Below are positions 7,867 to 15,009 of a DNA stretch of 64,000 nucleotides, one piece after another. Made by a program: the position numbers and the translations under genes. The stretch lies in assembly GCF_003334855.1 (NCBI RefSeq), contig NZ_QOWE01000018.1, positions 1 to 64,000 on the forward strand, written 5' to 3'. Below the pieces are notes generated by a model. It had not been told where the DNA came from. It made no database searches and saw only the letters and a program-made list of their open reading frames with translations. This DNA comes from Larkinella punicea. Its GTDB lineage: Bacteria > Bacteroidota > Bacteroidia > Cytophagales > Spirosomataceae. The stretch's first letter is position 1; every line of letters starts with the position of its first letter.

Positions 7867-8207
7867 TACTTTGGAAGTATTTTAATCACTTCTAATAATT
7901 TTTGTACGTCATCTTGACTCATTTTGCTTAATTCTCTTGCTGCGAATTTAATCTGCTCACTCATATATTCATCGCTTTCTTCCTCTTTTAGCAGAAGCCA
8001 AGAGGTAGCTACTTTATATAAGTTTGCAAATTGAATTATTTCTTCGGCACTCACCTTTCGTTTACCTGCTTCTATTTCGGAAACTGCTGGACGTTGAAGA
8101 CCTAGTTTATATGCTGCCTGTGCTTGTGATAGTCCTGATAATGCTCTCGCTTCTCTAAGCCGTGCAGCAATTTTTTCCCGATCGGGCAATGTGTTACTGA
8201 TTTCCAT
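7866..8207 (-). CDS. XRE-family transcriptional regulator
   Basis: I use the ATG at 8207. The frame extends to a TTG at 8222, which is less likely. The 113-residue protein has a Cro/C1-type helix-turn-helix (LREARALSGLSQAQAAYKLG, then LQRPAVSEIEAGKRKVS) and a helical tail that probably mediates dimerisation or peptidase contact. It overlaps the end of the ACP-like gene by 14 bp and the metallopeptidase start by one base. It is the obvious candidate for binding the two palindromes upstream of the operon (8491-8505 and 8513-8527). The expected logic is autorepression relieved by cleavage by the downstream ImmA/IrrE protein. That model rests on the family and on gene order. Confidence 0.9.
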   Translation of the reverse strand: MEISNTLPDREKIAARLREARALSGLSQAQAAYKLGLQRPAVSEIEAGKRKVSAEEIIQFANLYKVATSWLLLKEEESDEYMSEQIKFAARELSKMSQDDVQKLLEVIKILPK

Positions 8208-8484
8208 CTTTCGCTTTCTCAATTAATTTTTGTGCTGCTTCTTTTATGCTTAATTGCTTGTGAGAATCTTTATCATGAAAAATATAGCAGTCATCGGGAA
8301 TAGTTATTCCCAAATTATTACTTACTCTTCCCATTATAGTTATAAGTATTTGACTACTAATTCCGATATCACCAGGGCAACAACTTGTGTCTATGTCTAT
8401 ATCCAGTCTTGAAATATTTTTGTTGACCTCGTCAACAATCTTGACTAGTTCTAACTCGACTACGCTAGGATCAAGGCTTTTCAT
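8194..8484 (-). CDS. Acyl-carrier-protein-like protein
   Basis: This small acidic 96-residue protein heads the AT-rich operon. Residues 38-92 read like an acyl or peptidyl carrier domain. GDIGISSQILITIM aligns with the GxDSL helix-II start, giving Ser44 as the phosphopantetheine site (with Ser43 in place of the usual Asp). It is followed by NNLGITIPDD, the classic E(F/L)GIxIPDE element, and a last helix (SIKEAAQKLIEKA). The presence of an acpS gene at the other end of the operon supports a functional carrier. There are no ketosynthases, adenylation or acyltransferase domains nearby, so what it carries is unknown. Its stop overlaps the XRE start. Homology is by pattern only and needs structural confirmation. 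Confidence 0.62.
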   Translation of the reverse strand: MKSLDPSVVELELVKIVDEVNKNISRLDIDIDTSCCPGDIGISSQILITIMGRVSNNLGITIPDDCYIFHDKDSHKQLSIKEAAQKLIEKAKDGNQ

Positions 8485-8540
8485 GGTTGTGTAAGATTTT
8501 CATACAAAATACGTAAGAAAATCTTACAGTTCCAATAGAA
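8485..8540 (-). promoter_or_regulatory. Operon promoter with two tandem XRE-type operators
   Basis: GTAAGAAAATCTTAC (8513-8527) is a perfect palindrome around AAA. GTAAGATTTTCATAC (8491-8505) is a near copy, centred 22 bp away, about two helical turns. The outer halves also form a perfect 11-bp inverted repeat (8491-8501 with 8517-8527). On the minus strand a TATTTTG box (8511-8505) lies 21 bp from a TTG (8535-8533), a plausible Bacteroidota promoter. One operator would lie between the two boxes and the other over the start site, fitting autorepression. Confidence 0.6.
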
Positions 8541-8942
8541 AAGCATTTTTCATCTATTTGCAGAAAACGTTTCTTGCACATTATCTTTCTAAAGCTACTG
8601 ATAATCAAATAAATAGTATTTCATGCCGCGAAAGTTTTTTATTTTCTGATATCTCGAGCTTAGCTGTTAAGCCTGTAAAGAGCATTATGCAAATTAAGGA
8701 GAGTTGACTGTCCAGCAAAACCCGATCACCCCACTCGTCTTTTAAATATGTGTGGGTTTTAATCGCTAAAAGTTAACTTACTGCGTAATTTTGCTCCTGT
8801 CTCTAATATGATGAATAAATCATTGAACAGGATTGCATCTCTTTGCTTTAAAAATCAACAGGTATTGTATTTTTCTGATTGGCGGCTGATTGGTATTCCC
8901 ATTTATTCCTTCAGCGAAGGATACTGAATGCGAGTTTACCCA
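8541..8942. other. Intergenic region, nothing recognised
   Basis: About 400 bp of AT-rich sequence between the operon promoter and the end of the membrane-protein gene at 8943. I find no ORF with coding character, no tRNA and no clear terminator. It marks the junction between the AT-rich operon and the more balanced Fic/radical SAM module. Confidence 0.4.
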
Positions 8943-9452
8943 TTATGTGGATTTTTGTTCAATGACCTTTTCCTGGATATATCGGGAAAACCACTGAAAA
9001 TCCCGCTCGATAGTCATCTTATTATTGTAGATGTCACGGAATTCCACTTTCAATGCAATGGAGCTTAACTGCTGTCTAATCTGCTGAGCCTCTTTCTCTG
9101 CGTCCTGATCTTCCACTCTAGTTTCAAATACGGTCAAATGGGAATGGGGTAAAATGACTTTTCGCACAGACTCACTAATGCCGACCTGCGTATAAGTCCG
9201 CGTACTGAGTTCCAGGCAATTTTCAATCGTCGTGTACTGGTTACCATCTTTCCGAAAAATGAGTCGATCAATAATCATCGGCCCCATGCCATTATTCGTT
9301 ATGCGAATGTAAAGATGGCCTTGTCGATCTTCCAAATCGATTTGCCCCAGTGGTTGGAGTGATTTTTCGTTGTGCGTTCGTTGGAGGTATAATTGATAGA
9401 GGGTCGCAAACAAGGCGAGCCACGAAATCAGCACCGCAATATCTCCTGTCAT
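8943..9452 (-). CDS. Single-pass membrane protein, paralogue of the 11187-11678 product
   Basis: A 169-residue protein with one N-terminal transmembrane helix (IAVLISWLALFATLYQLYL). A soluble domain follows with beta-strand-like character (GHLYIRITNNGMGPMIIDRL; RDIYNNKMTIERDFQWFSRY). It is clearly a duplicate of the protein at 11187-11678: residues 20-55 are almost identical and the rest is similar throughout. The two copies bracket the Fic gene. I do not recognise the family. The helix orientation would leave the domain in the cytoplasm or periplasm with equal plausibility. It is the last gene of a same-strand series that starts at the serine recombinase. Confidence 0.7.
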   Translation of the reverse strand: MTGDIAVLISWLALFATLYQLYLQRTHNEKSLQPLGQIDLEDRQGHLYIRITNNGMGPMIIDRLIFRKDGNQYTTIENCLELSTRTYTQVGISESVRKVILPHSHLTVFETRVEDQDAEKEAQQIRQQLSSIALKVEFRDIYNNKMTIERDFQWFSRYIQEKVIEQKST

Positions 9453-9507
9453 TTCCCCTCCTCTGCGTTCAATCGACTACTAGCTGAACCAGCTAAATGA
9501 ATCCGTT

Positions 9508-11040
9508 TTATTTCGTTTGATTTTTCCTGACCAGATCGGCGAGAAAAACCGCAAAATTAGTAATATCCTGTTCCGCACTGGCCTTTTCCAAGGCTTGCAT
9601 ATAGCGGCTCCGATCACTCAGGGGAATAATCGTCCAGGGATAACCACCCGAAGCCAGCATCGCATTCATCAAAAAACGACCAATCCGTCCATTTCCGTCC
9701 ATGTACGGATGAATATAGACAAAGATAAAATGGCCCAGCACCACCCGGACAGCCGGTTCCGGTTCGGCTTGGAGTAATTCAAAAAACACCGGCATCGTAT
9801 CCCGCACCGCATCCCGGTTTAGTGGTACGTGTTTGGAACCCCGGATATACACCTGCCCGTTGCGGTAACCCGCCAGATCGCTGGCTTTCAATAAACCAAT
9901 GCTCACACTGGGAGCAAATAATTCCCGATACCAGGTGCGGTGGTCATTTTCGACCGCTTCCCCCGCGTTTTGACCTTGCAAAATGGCCTGAATCGTTTGT
10001 TTGACCGCCTGGTGCGCTTGCCAATACCCACGGGCAGCTAAGGCATTCTTTTGATCCTGATCGGATTCCACCTGATCGGGATTCCATCTCCCCTGACGAA
10101 CGCGCTCGATCAAAGCTGGGGTGACCTGATAGCCTTCAATCGAAAGCGAATTATAGGCATCGGAGACAAAGGCATCATCCACCTGTTTTAGGTATGCATC
10201 CAGGTCTTGCGGTAGCCCTGGAGCCACTGGAAAATGTTCTACTATGTTTTCACGCATGCTTTGCCACATCAGCCGTATCCGGTTCACGTACGGCGAGGTT
10301 TCCCGAAACGATAAAATATGCGGCAGCTTTGCGGTAAAGGGATCTTCTTCCCGTACCTCATACCCAGCCAACCGCATCGTCTGGATCAACTCATCCGCCA
10401 TGCGGTCATTACCCAGATTGCGAAAGGCTCCGGCCAGTCGTCCCGCCACCACAGTATGGCCTCCCCGCAGCAAAATTGCCAACAGATCGGACGCATCCCG
10501 CACCAGGGACAGGACATTGCGGGCATCCATCGCCGAGCGGGTAAAATAAACCGGCGAACAGAAGACCAGCGCAGCCGCCAGGGAATACATCCGTAGCCCC
10601 TCTTTGACTTCGATTTCATCATCAGCGGGCAGCGGGACCCGGATATCGAACAGGGTGGTATTAAACAGGAGTTTGGTTTCGTTGTTGTTGGCTCTGGGGG
10701 ACCGGACCAACAGTTGCCCAGGCACCACCCAATTCCCACTGTGCAGAGCTAACGATTGCTCGGGAGAAAGCACCCATTGGTCCCCGAAGCGTTCCTGAAG
10801 GTAGGATGCGCAAAATTGCCAGAAGGAGGCATACCAACCCGTCGTATCGCCCGGTCGTTCATCGGGTCGGGACGCAATGTACCACCCCTTTAAAACCTCT
10901 TTCAAAAAACCATTTTTAATTAGACGTTCCCGGTGAGTTCGAGTCAAATCCGTGGATCGAATGGCAACGATCTTTTCGGTTTGTTGCAAGGTATGTAAGG
11001 CTTCAAGCGACTGAGCCAGGTTTTCCGCCGGAGTTGCCAT
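9508..11040 (-). CDS. Fic-domain protein with N-terminal AbiEi-like winged-helix region
   Basis: Fic enzymes usually transfer AMP from ATP to a target hydroxyl group. The core motif HPYMDGNGRIGR at about residues 444-455 matches HPFx(D/E)GNGRxxR exactly, so catalysis should be possible. An SLSIEG segment upstream matches the inhibitory (S/T)xxxE(G/N) helix, making this a self-inhibited (class II) Fic. The N-terminal 200 or so residues (TDLTRTHRERLIKNGFLKEVLKGWYI) resemble the AbiEi-type antitoxin winged helix, suggesting DNA binding and autoregulation. Tandem 24-bp repeats lie just upstream of the start. It sits between the two paralogous membrane proteins. The target is unknown. Confidence 0.88.
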   Translation of the reverse strand: MATPAENLAQSLEALHTLQQTEKIVAIRSTDLTRTHRERLIKNGFLKEVLKGWYIASRPDERPGDTTGWYASFWQFCASYLQERFGDQWVLSPEQSLALHSGNWVVPGQLLVRSPRANNNETKLLFNTTLFDIRVPLPADDEIEVKEGLRMYSLAAALVFCSPVYFTRSAMDARNVLSLVRDASDLLAILLRGGHTVVAGRLAGAFRNLGNDRMADELIQTMRLAGYEVREEDPFTAKLPHILSFRETSPYVNRIRLMWQSMRENIVEHFPVAPGLPQDLDAYLKQVDDAFVSDAYNSLSIEGYQVTPALIERVRQGRWNPDQVESDQDQKNALAARGYWQAHQAVKQTIQAILQGQNAGEAVENDHRTWYRELFAPSVSIGLLKASDLAGYRNGQVYIRGSKHVPLNRDAVRDTMPVFFELLQAEPEPAVRVVLGHFIFVYIHPYMDGNGRIGRFLMNAMLASGGYPWTIIPLSDRSRYMQALEKASAEQDITNFAVFLADLVRKNQTK

Positions 11041-11055
11041 AATGGACCATTATTC

Positions 11056-11109
11056 GTTTTTCATGCTGCACCAAAATTAGTTTTTTATGTTGTACCAAAA
11101 TTAGTTTTT
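11056..11109 (-). promoter_or_regulatory. Tandem 24-bp repeats with TAnnTTTG boxes upstream of the Fic gene
   Basis: Two 24-bp units (11056-11079 and 11080-11103) differ at only four positions, and a partial third follows. On the minus strand each full unit begins TAATTTTGGT, a match to the Bacteroidota -7 element TAnnTTTG. This may be a doubled promoter or operator sites for the AbiEi-like domain of the Fic protein. A proper -33 box at 19-21 bp is not obvious. Confidence 0.45.
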
Positions 11110-11186
11110 CGTGTCAAGTTCATAAATGATGCCTGCTCGAACATCAAAATGCCCCCTATCGTGCCATTGTAGCTTTGAAACGGCCT

Positions 11187-11678
11187 CTATTGCTGCCCCT
11201 CTTCGATTGCGTACCTTGCAAACCACTGAAAGTCGCGCTCGATAGTGGTTTTATTGTTGTAGATGTCGCGGAACACGACCTTCAAACGAATGGAACTAAG
11301 CTGCTGGCGGACCAGATGCAGGTCTTCTTCACCCTTTTCAAAACGGGTTTCAAAAATGACCAAACGGCTGTTGGGCAAAATCACTTTCCGCACAGATTCA
11401 TTCACTGCGATAGCGGTATAGGATTGGCGAACCAGATTCAAACAGGCATCAATCGTCGTATACGGTTTGCCATCTTTTAAAAAAAGGAGCTGGTCTACGA
11501 TCATCGGCCCCAGGCCATTATTCGTGACATGGATGTAGAGATGGCCCTGTCGATCCTCCAGATCGATTTGTCCCAGCGGTTGGAGCGATTTTTCGTTATG
11601 CGTTCGTTGGAGGTATAATTGATAAAGCGTGGCCGCTAAGGCGAGCCACGAAATCAGCACCGCAATATTCCCGATCAT
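11187..11678 (-). CDS. Single-pass membrane protein, paralogue of the 8943-9452 product
   Basis: A 163-residue protein with the same layout as the 8943-9452 product: an N-terminal helix (IAVLISWLALAATLYQLYL), the shared QRTHNEKSLQPLGQIDLED segment, then a domain ending in FRDIYNNKTTIERDFQWF. The N-terminal halves of the two genes are nearly identical at DNA level too, pointing to a fairly recent duplication. The middle (residues 75-125) has diverged most, as expected if the copies have different partners. It lies between the radical SAM gene and the Fic gene on the same strand. No function is known to me. Confidence 0.7.
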   Translation of the reverse strand: MIGNIAVLISWLALAATLYQLYLQRTHNEKSLQPLGQIDLEDRQGHLYIHVTNNGLGPMIVDQLLFLKDGKPYTTIDACLNLVRQSYTAIAVNESVRKVILPNSRLVIFETRFEKGEEDLHLVRQQLSSIRLKVVFRDIYNNKTTIERDFQWFARYAIEEGQQ

Positions 11679-11718
11679 GGTCAGCCTTTCCTGTCTTCGT
11701 CAGAAAAGAGCATAGCGG

Positions 11719-13059
11719 TCAGGAGTTAACGGATTTTAAATCCCGCAGGACTTTCAACCGTTCCTGGGCTTGAAGGTCATACAGCAACGGAATAATCCGG
11801 TGATACAGGCTACATTGGGGGTCTTTCCCATTAACCCGGTAAACCGGACAGCCACTGGTACAAACAGCATTGTACCGGCAAGTTTTGCAGTCATTCGACC
11901 GGTTATCTTCTTCATGACTGCCTTGCTCGATCATCGCCACCAGGTCTAATTCAGGGTTAAAGATCGACTGGGAGGATTGACGTTCATCGCCAAAGTGGAC
12001 ATGACAATAATTGAAGGTTCCATCGACGTAGATGGCTCCCCCGGAAAACCCGGAGGCACAGGTCTGAAACCCTAATTCCTGGGGCTTGAGATCACAAAAT
12101 TGGTGACGATGAGAGAATTGCCATCCGGCCTGAATGGCTTCCCGCATGATCGCATAGGATTCCAGGAGACTGTTTTCCAAAAGCTCTGCGTCAAGCGCTT
12201 CACCCTTCACAATCGAATAGCGAAACGGCACATCCAGCTCAATCAAATAGCGGGTTAATGCGGGCAGTCCCTTCACGTTCTGATTAGTAACGACCGTGTT
12301 GACGGTTACCGGAATTTGGTGAGTCAGTAACATTATCAAATTGCGGTCGATGCGTTGGAACGTTCCTGCTCCCTGTTTGAACGGTCTACTGGCATTCTGA
12401 TAGGCCTCCAGGCCGTCGAGCGAAATGCCAAAGCCAATGGCCTGCTCCTGGCAAAAAGTGATGATTTCGTCGGTTAGAATCGTCAGATTGGTGATAAAGG
12501 ACGCTTCAAAACGACAGTCTACTTCGTTTAATCGGTGCCGAATGAGGGGAATAAAGGCTTTCCAGGATTTAAACTGGGTTAAGGGTTCTCCTCCGGCCAA
12601 TCGGAATTTGATCTGTTTGAGTTTTCGCTTGACCACCGTTTCTACCACCTTCTCCAGCAATTGCTGTTTGGTGGCATCCGGCATGCCTTCGGTTGTGTTC
12701 AAGGTCGAGATGTAGCAATAGCTACAGGCCAGATTACAGCGATTGGTGGTATGAATCCAGAAATTGAGCGATTGAAGGGAACTAGGCTTTTCCGGTTTTC
12801 GGAACGCGGTATCAAACCGAATGATGTCCGTTTGAGCGAGAAGTTTTAAAAATTCTTCTAAAACGGTCGGGGGAACGGCTAGTCGGTCGCTTAGCATAGA
12901 TATCGTGGAATGCCCATCGATAGCTGTCAGGATATTCACTTGCGTCTGGGTCAAAAGACGAAGCGAATGCGGATACAAGCAATTAACGACGTAGGAGTAT
13001 TCCGGCTCAATGGGTCGGAGCAGCAGATACGGCGATTTGATCGGAATCAACGGCGTCAT
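11719..13059 (-). CDS. Radical SAM/SPASM protein, likely peptide-modifying
   Basis: A 446-residue enzyme. The N-terminal 80 residues look like a PqqD/RRE-type winged helix (LTQTQVNILTAIDGHSTISM, then a helix rich in Leu), which in such enzymes binds a precursor peptide. The radical SAM cluster motif is CNLACSYC (Cys108, 112, 115). The C terminus is a SPASM region with many cysteines (DLKPQELGFQTCASGF, FNYCHVHFG, CKTCRYNAVCTSGCPVY) binding extra Fe-S clusters. This layout is typical of RiPP maturases and of anaerobic sulfatase maturases; the RRE-like domain favours a peptide substrate. Its start overlaps the end of the upstream ORF by 53 bp, in another frame. That upstream end encodes a Cys/Asp-rich tail that is a candidate substrate. 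Confidence 0.85.
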   Translation of the reverse strand: MTPLIPIKSPYLLLRPIEPEYSYVVNCLYPHSLRLLTQTQVNILTAIDGHSTISMLSDRLAVPPTVLEEFLKLLAQTDIIRFDTAFRKPEKPSSLQSLNFWIHTTNRCNLACSYCYISTLNTTEGMPDATKQQLLEKVVETVVKRKLKQIKFRLAGGEPLTQFKSWKAFIPLIRHRLNEVDCRFEASFITNLTILTDEIITFCQEQAIGFGISLDGLEAYQNASRPFKQGAGTFQRIDRNLIMLLTHQIPVTVNTVVTNQNVKGLPALTRYLIELDVPFRYSIVKGEALDAELLENSLLESYAIMREAIQAGWQFSHRHQFCDLKPQELGFQTCASGFSGGAIYVDGTFNYCHVHFGDERQSSQSIFNPELDLVAMIEQGSHEEDNRSNDCKTCRYNAVCTSGCPVYRVNGKDPQCSLYHRIIPLLYDLQAQERLKVLRDLKSVNS

Positions 13060-13213
13060 CGTCTTCAGCAGAATAGTAAGAGGAACAATCGCAATTGGCG
13101 TTGATTGAGGAAACCTTCAACGCATCCTTTCCGAATGCCTGGTGAAGGAGGGCGCAATCATCGAATAGAATGTCGGGTTCATTTGCCGGGATCATAGCGG
13201 GTTGTGTTTTCAT
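13007..13213 (-). CDS. Candidate RiPP precursor, in frame with the recombinase tail
   Basis: From an internal ATG at 13213 the recombinase frame continues for 68 residues that do not belong to the serine recombinase family. The segment runs from MKTQPAMIPANEPDILF to SSINANCDCSSYYS and an Asp-rich end. It has a charged leader-like half, three cysteines (positions 20, 41, 43) and a small-residue core. The next gene encodes a radical SAM enzyme with an RRE-like domain. It may be translated alone from 13213 or as a C-terminal extension of the recombinase. Its size, position and composition fit a precursor peptide, but no known precursor family is recognised. Confidence 0.4.
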   Translation of the reverse strand: MKTQPAMIPANEPDILFDDCALLHQAFGKDALKVSSINANCDCSSYYSAEDDDAVDSDQIAVSAAPTH

Positions 13214-13861
13214 GGGTTTGATTTCTTTAAGTCGATTCAGGATGGTGTAGACGGTGCCGGGGTGCCATTGGCTATCCCCGCGAAACGTCGGAATACCTTG
13301 TTTGTTGAGTTCTTGGGCAATCGCTCTCACGGTGGTAATCCCCCGATTGTTTAGTTTCTTAAGCATGGGAGAAAGCTGGTGCGCAAACTCTTCGGCTGCT
13401 TTTTTATTTCGGGTAGCCAGCGTCTTGCCATGTTTTCCCAGGACAACCCCACGTTTTCGGGCGGCATCTAAGGCGTCTTTGGTGGTTTCGCTAATGCGCT
13501 GCCGTTGCTCTTCGGCGACAGCAGCCAAAATGTGGATCGTAAACCGATTGGCATGCGGGTTATCGGTCACCACGATTTCGACATCGGATTTCACCAGTCG
13601 GGCAATTTTTTCAACATCGCGGCCCAAACGGTCCAGTCGGGCTACCGTCAAAGTTGCTTTGTTCTGCCGGCATCGCTCCAAGGCCTCAAATAGGCCACTC
13701 TGCTGTTTCCGGGTTGATTTCACTTCTACAATCTCATCAATAAGCTCATAGCCATTAAGCTGACAATAACTTACTACCGTCAATTGCTGAGCTTCCAGCC
13801 CCAATCCACTTCGCCCTTGTCGATGAGTGGAAACGCGGTAGTAGGCAATGGCCTGTTTCAT
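13007..13861 (-). CDS. Serine recombinase (resolvase/invertase family) with unusual C-terminal extension
   Basis: A site-specific recombinase. Catalytic Ser11 lies in AYYRVSTHRQGRSGLGLEAQ, and the conserved ARLDRLGRDV and AAVAEEQRQRISETTKDAL blocks follow. A helix-turn-helix and recombinase tail ends near VYTILNRLKEIK at about residue 216. The remaining 68 residues are foreign to the family and may be a separate small gene read in frame (13007-13213). The gene starts next to an inverted repeat pair (13877-13898 and 14021-14042) that could be its recombination sites. It is divergent from the coiled-coil gene at 14110. Confidence 0.88.
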   Translation of the reverse strand: MKQAIAYYRVSTHRQGRSGLGLEAQQLTVVSYCQLNGYELIDEIVEVKSTRKQQSGLFEALERCRQNKATLTVARLDRLGRDVEKIARLVKSDVEIVVTDNPHANRFTIHILAAVAEEQRQRISETTKDALDAARKRGVVLGKHGKTLATRNKKAAEEFAHQLSPMLKKLNNRGITTVRAIAQELNKQGIPTFRGDSQWHPGTVYTILNRLKEIKPMKTQPAMIPANEPDILFDDCALLHQAFGKDALKVSSINANCDCSSYYSAEDDDAVDSDQIAVSAAPTH

Positions 13862-13876
13862 AGTGGGTTAACCATG

Positions 13877-14042
13877 ATTTTGTTTAGGAGTAAACGATGG
13901 ATTACTTTTGAACAGATTTTGCTTAAAATTCGGTTAGCCCTGCTAAAATAGCCCCTGTCATACAAGGGTTTATAGGTAAAGCGAGCTTAAAAAAGAGACT
14001 GTGGTGTATCGGGGTTAATGATCGTTTACTCCAATACAAATT
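13877..14042. repeat. Inverted repeat pair flanking the recombinase upstream region
   Basis: GGAGTAAACGAT at 13887-13898 recurs as its exact complement at 14021-14032. Extending outward, the 22-bp arms 13877-13898 and 14021-14042 agree at 19 positions. The 122 bp between them lie between two divergent genes and next to a serine recombinase gene. This could be an invertible segment or part of a res site. No strong promoter is evident inside. Confidence 0.5.
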
Positions 14043-14109
14043 TTTGGGTTAGAAATTAGCTCAAACCTCTTTATTTCAGTGTCATTCAACTATTTCTAAT
14101 TCATCGTCT

Positions 14110-14583
14110 ATGTCATATAGTGATCTCTTAGCCCAACAGGACAAAGAGCTTGAACGGCTGAATCAGGACTATTACGCAGATCAGGCAACTATCAAAAATC
14201 TGCAAAACGAGCATTACGATAAAACCCGATTTGACGGCCAGTTAGACAGGCTCAAAGATTTACACGAAAAGAAGGTCAAAGACGTTCAGACTCGCTTTGC
14301 TCAAGAACAAAGAAATTATTTAGGAGAACCAACTCCACCTGCCCCCTTACCCGATATGTCCCAGAGTCAGGATAAGGCGGCTGACATGATAAAGGCTTAT
14401 CGACAGCAACAGGCAGAACCCAATAAAAGTGGTCAGCAAGATACAGGTGGCCAACAAGTTAAACCTCCACAAGTTGCAAAAGGGCAACCTGTCGATGAGG
14501 CTGAAGTCAAAAAGCTAGCGCAGCAGGCTCGCGAAAAACGTGAACAAAAGACCCAGCAACGTCGGCGTGGTTTCCGACGATAA
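14110..14583 (+). CDS. Coiled-coil, Gln-rich hypothetical protein
   Basis: A 157-residue soluble protein I do not recognise. Residues 5-75 are highly charged and helical (QDKELERLNQDYYADQ; HEKKVKDVQTRFAQEQ) and probably form a coiled coil. A Pro-rich stretch (GEPTPPAPLPDM) and a Gln/Lys-rich low-complexity region follow, and the protein ends in basic RRRGFRR. Proteins of this look are common on Bacteroidota conjugative or integrative elements. It is divergent from the recombinase and ends at a strong terminator. The only + strand gene in the island part, it may be controlled by the inverted-repeat region upstream. Confidence 0.6.
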   Translation: MSYSDLLAQQDKELERLNQDYYADQATIKNLQNEHYDKTRFDGQLDRLKDLHEKKVKDVQTRFAQEQRNYLGEPTPPAPLPDMSQSQDKAADMIKAYRQQQAEPNKSGQQDTGGQQVKPPQVAKGQPVDEAEVKKLAQQAREKREQKTQQRRRGFRR

Positions 14584-14610
14584 AATGCCCCGGCTACCAA
14601 CCGGGGCATT
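14584..14610. terminator. Terminator-like hairpin between convergent genes
   Basis: AATGCCCCGG (14584-14593) and CCGGGGCATT (14601-14610) form a perfect 10-bp stem with a 7-nt loop, immediately after the stop of the coiled-coil gene and before the end of the DUF2958 gene. It probably serves both strands, although the flanking T-runs are short. Confidence 0.65.
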
Positions 14611-14625
14611 GAACTGGAGGCTATT

Positions 14626-15009
14626 TTACTCCGCTTTCAAGATAGCCTCCGCTAATTGCAAGGCGGCTGACTCTTCGGTGATAGCCCAGGCCATCCGTGC
14701 GGCTTGCGCATAGACACTAATTGGGTGGGTGGCCGTAAAACATCGGTCACGTTCCACCGGCAATCGCAAATAGCCACCTAAAGTGGTCAATTCGAATAGG
14801 TTGATATAACCCAATTCCGGGGCGTCCAAACCAAGATCGCATAAACCAAAAGCCGTATCGGGGGCGTATGGATCGATTTCAGTAATTAACCAAGTCGCAT
14901 TGGCATCCGGTGTAAAAAGCTTGACAACCGGAAAATGATCTTTGCCACGTAGGATGGGATCGCCATTTTTCAAGAGTTGTCGGTATTGGGATTGGGTAAA
15001 CAGTTTCAT
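14626..15009 (-). CDS. DUF2958 domain protein
   Basis: I choose the ATG at 15009 (MKLFTQSQYRQLLKNG) because the family begins there; an upstream in-frame ATG at 15078 adds a non-homologous 23-residue stretch. The 127-residue product shows the DUF2958 core: PVVKLFTPDANATWLITEIDP, then FGLCDLGLDAPELGYINLFEL and LPVERDRCF. DUF2958 proteins are common on plasmids, integrative elements and phage-like islands. Their biochemical role is unknown to me. It faces the coiled-coil gene across a shared hairpin. Confidence 0.8.
   Translation of the reverse strand: MKLFTQSQYRQLLKNGDPILRGKDHFPVVKLFTPDANATWLITEIDPYAPDTAFGLCDLGLDAPELGYINLFELTTLGGYLRLPVERDRCFTATHPISVYAQAARMAWAITEESAALQLAEAILKAE

Noticed and set aside
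7003-8207. XRE/ImmA pair as a simple toxin-antitoxin module
   Set aside because: The metallopeptidase is of the regulator-cleaving type and the pair is embedded in a longer tightly coupled operon, so a switch controlling the operon is the better reading.
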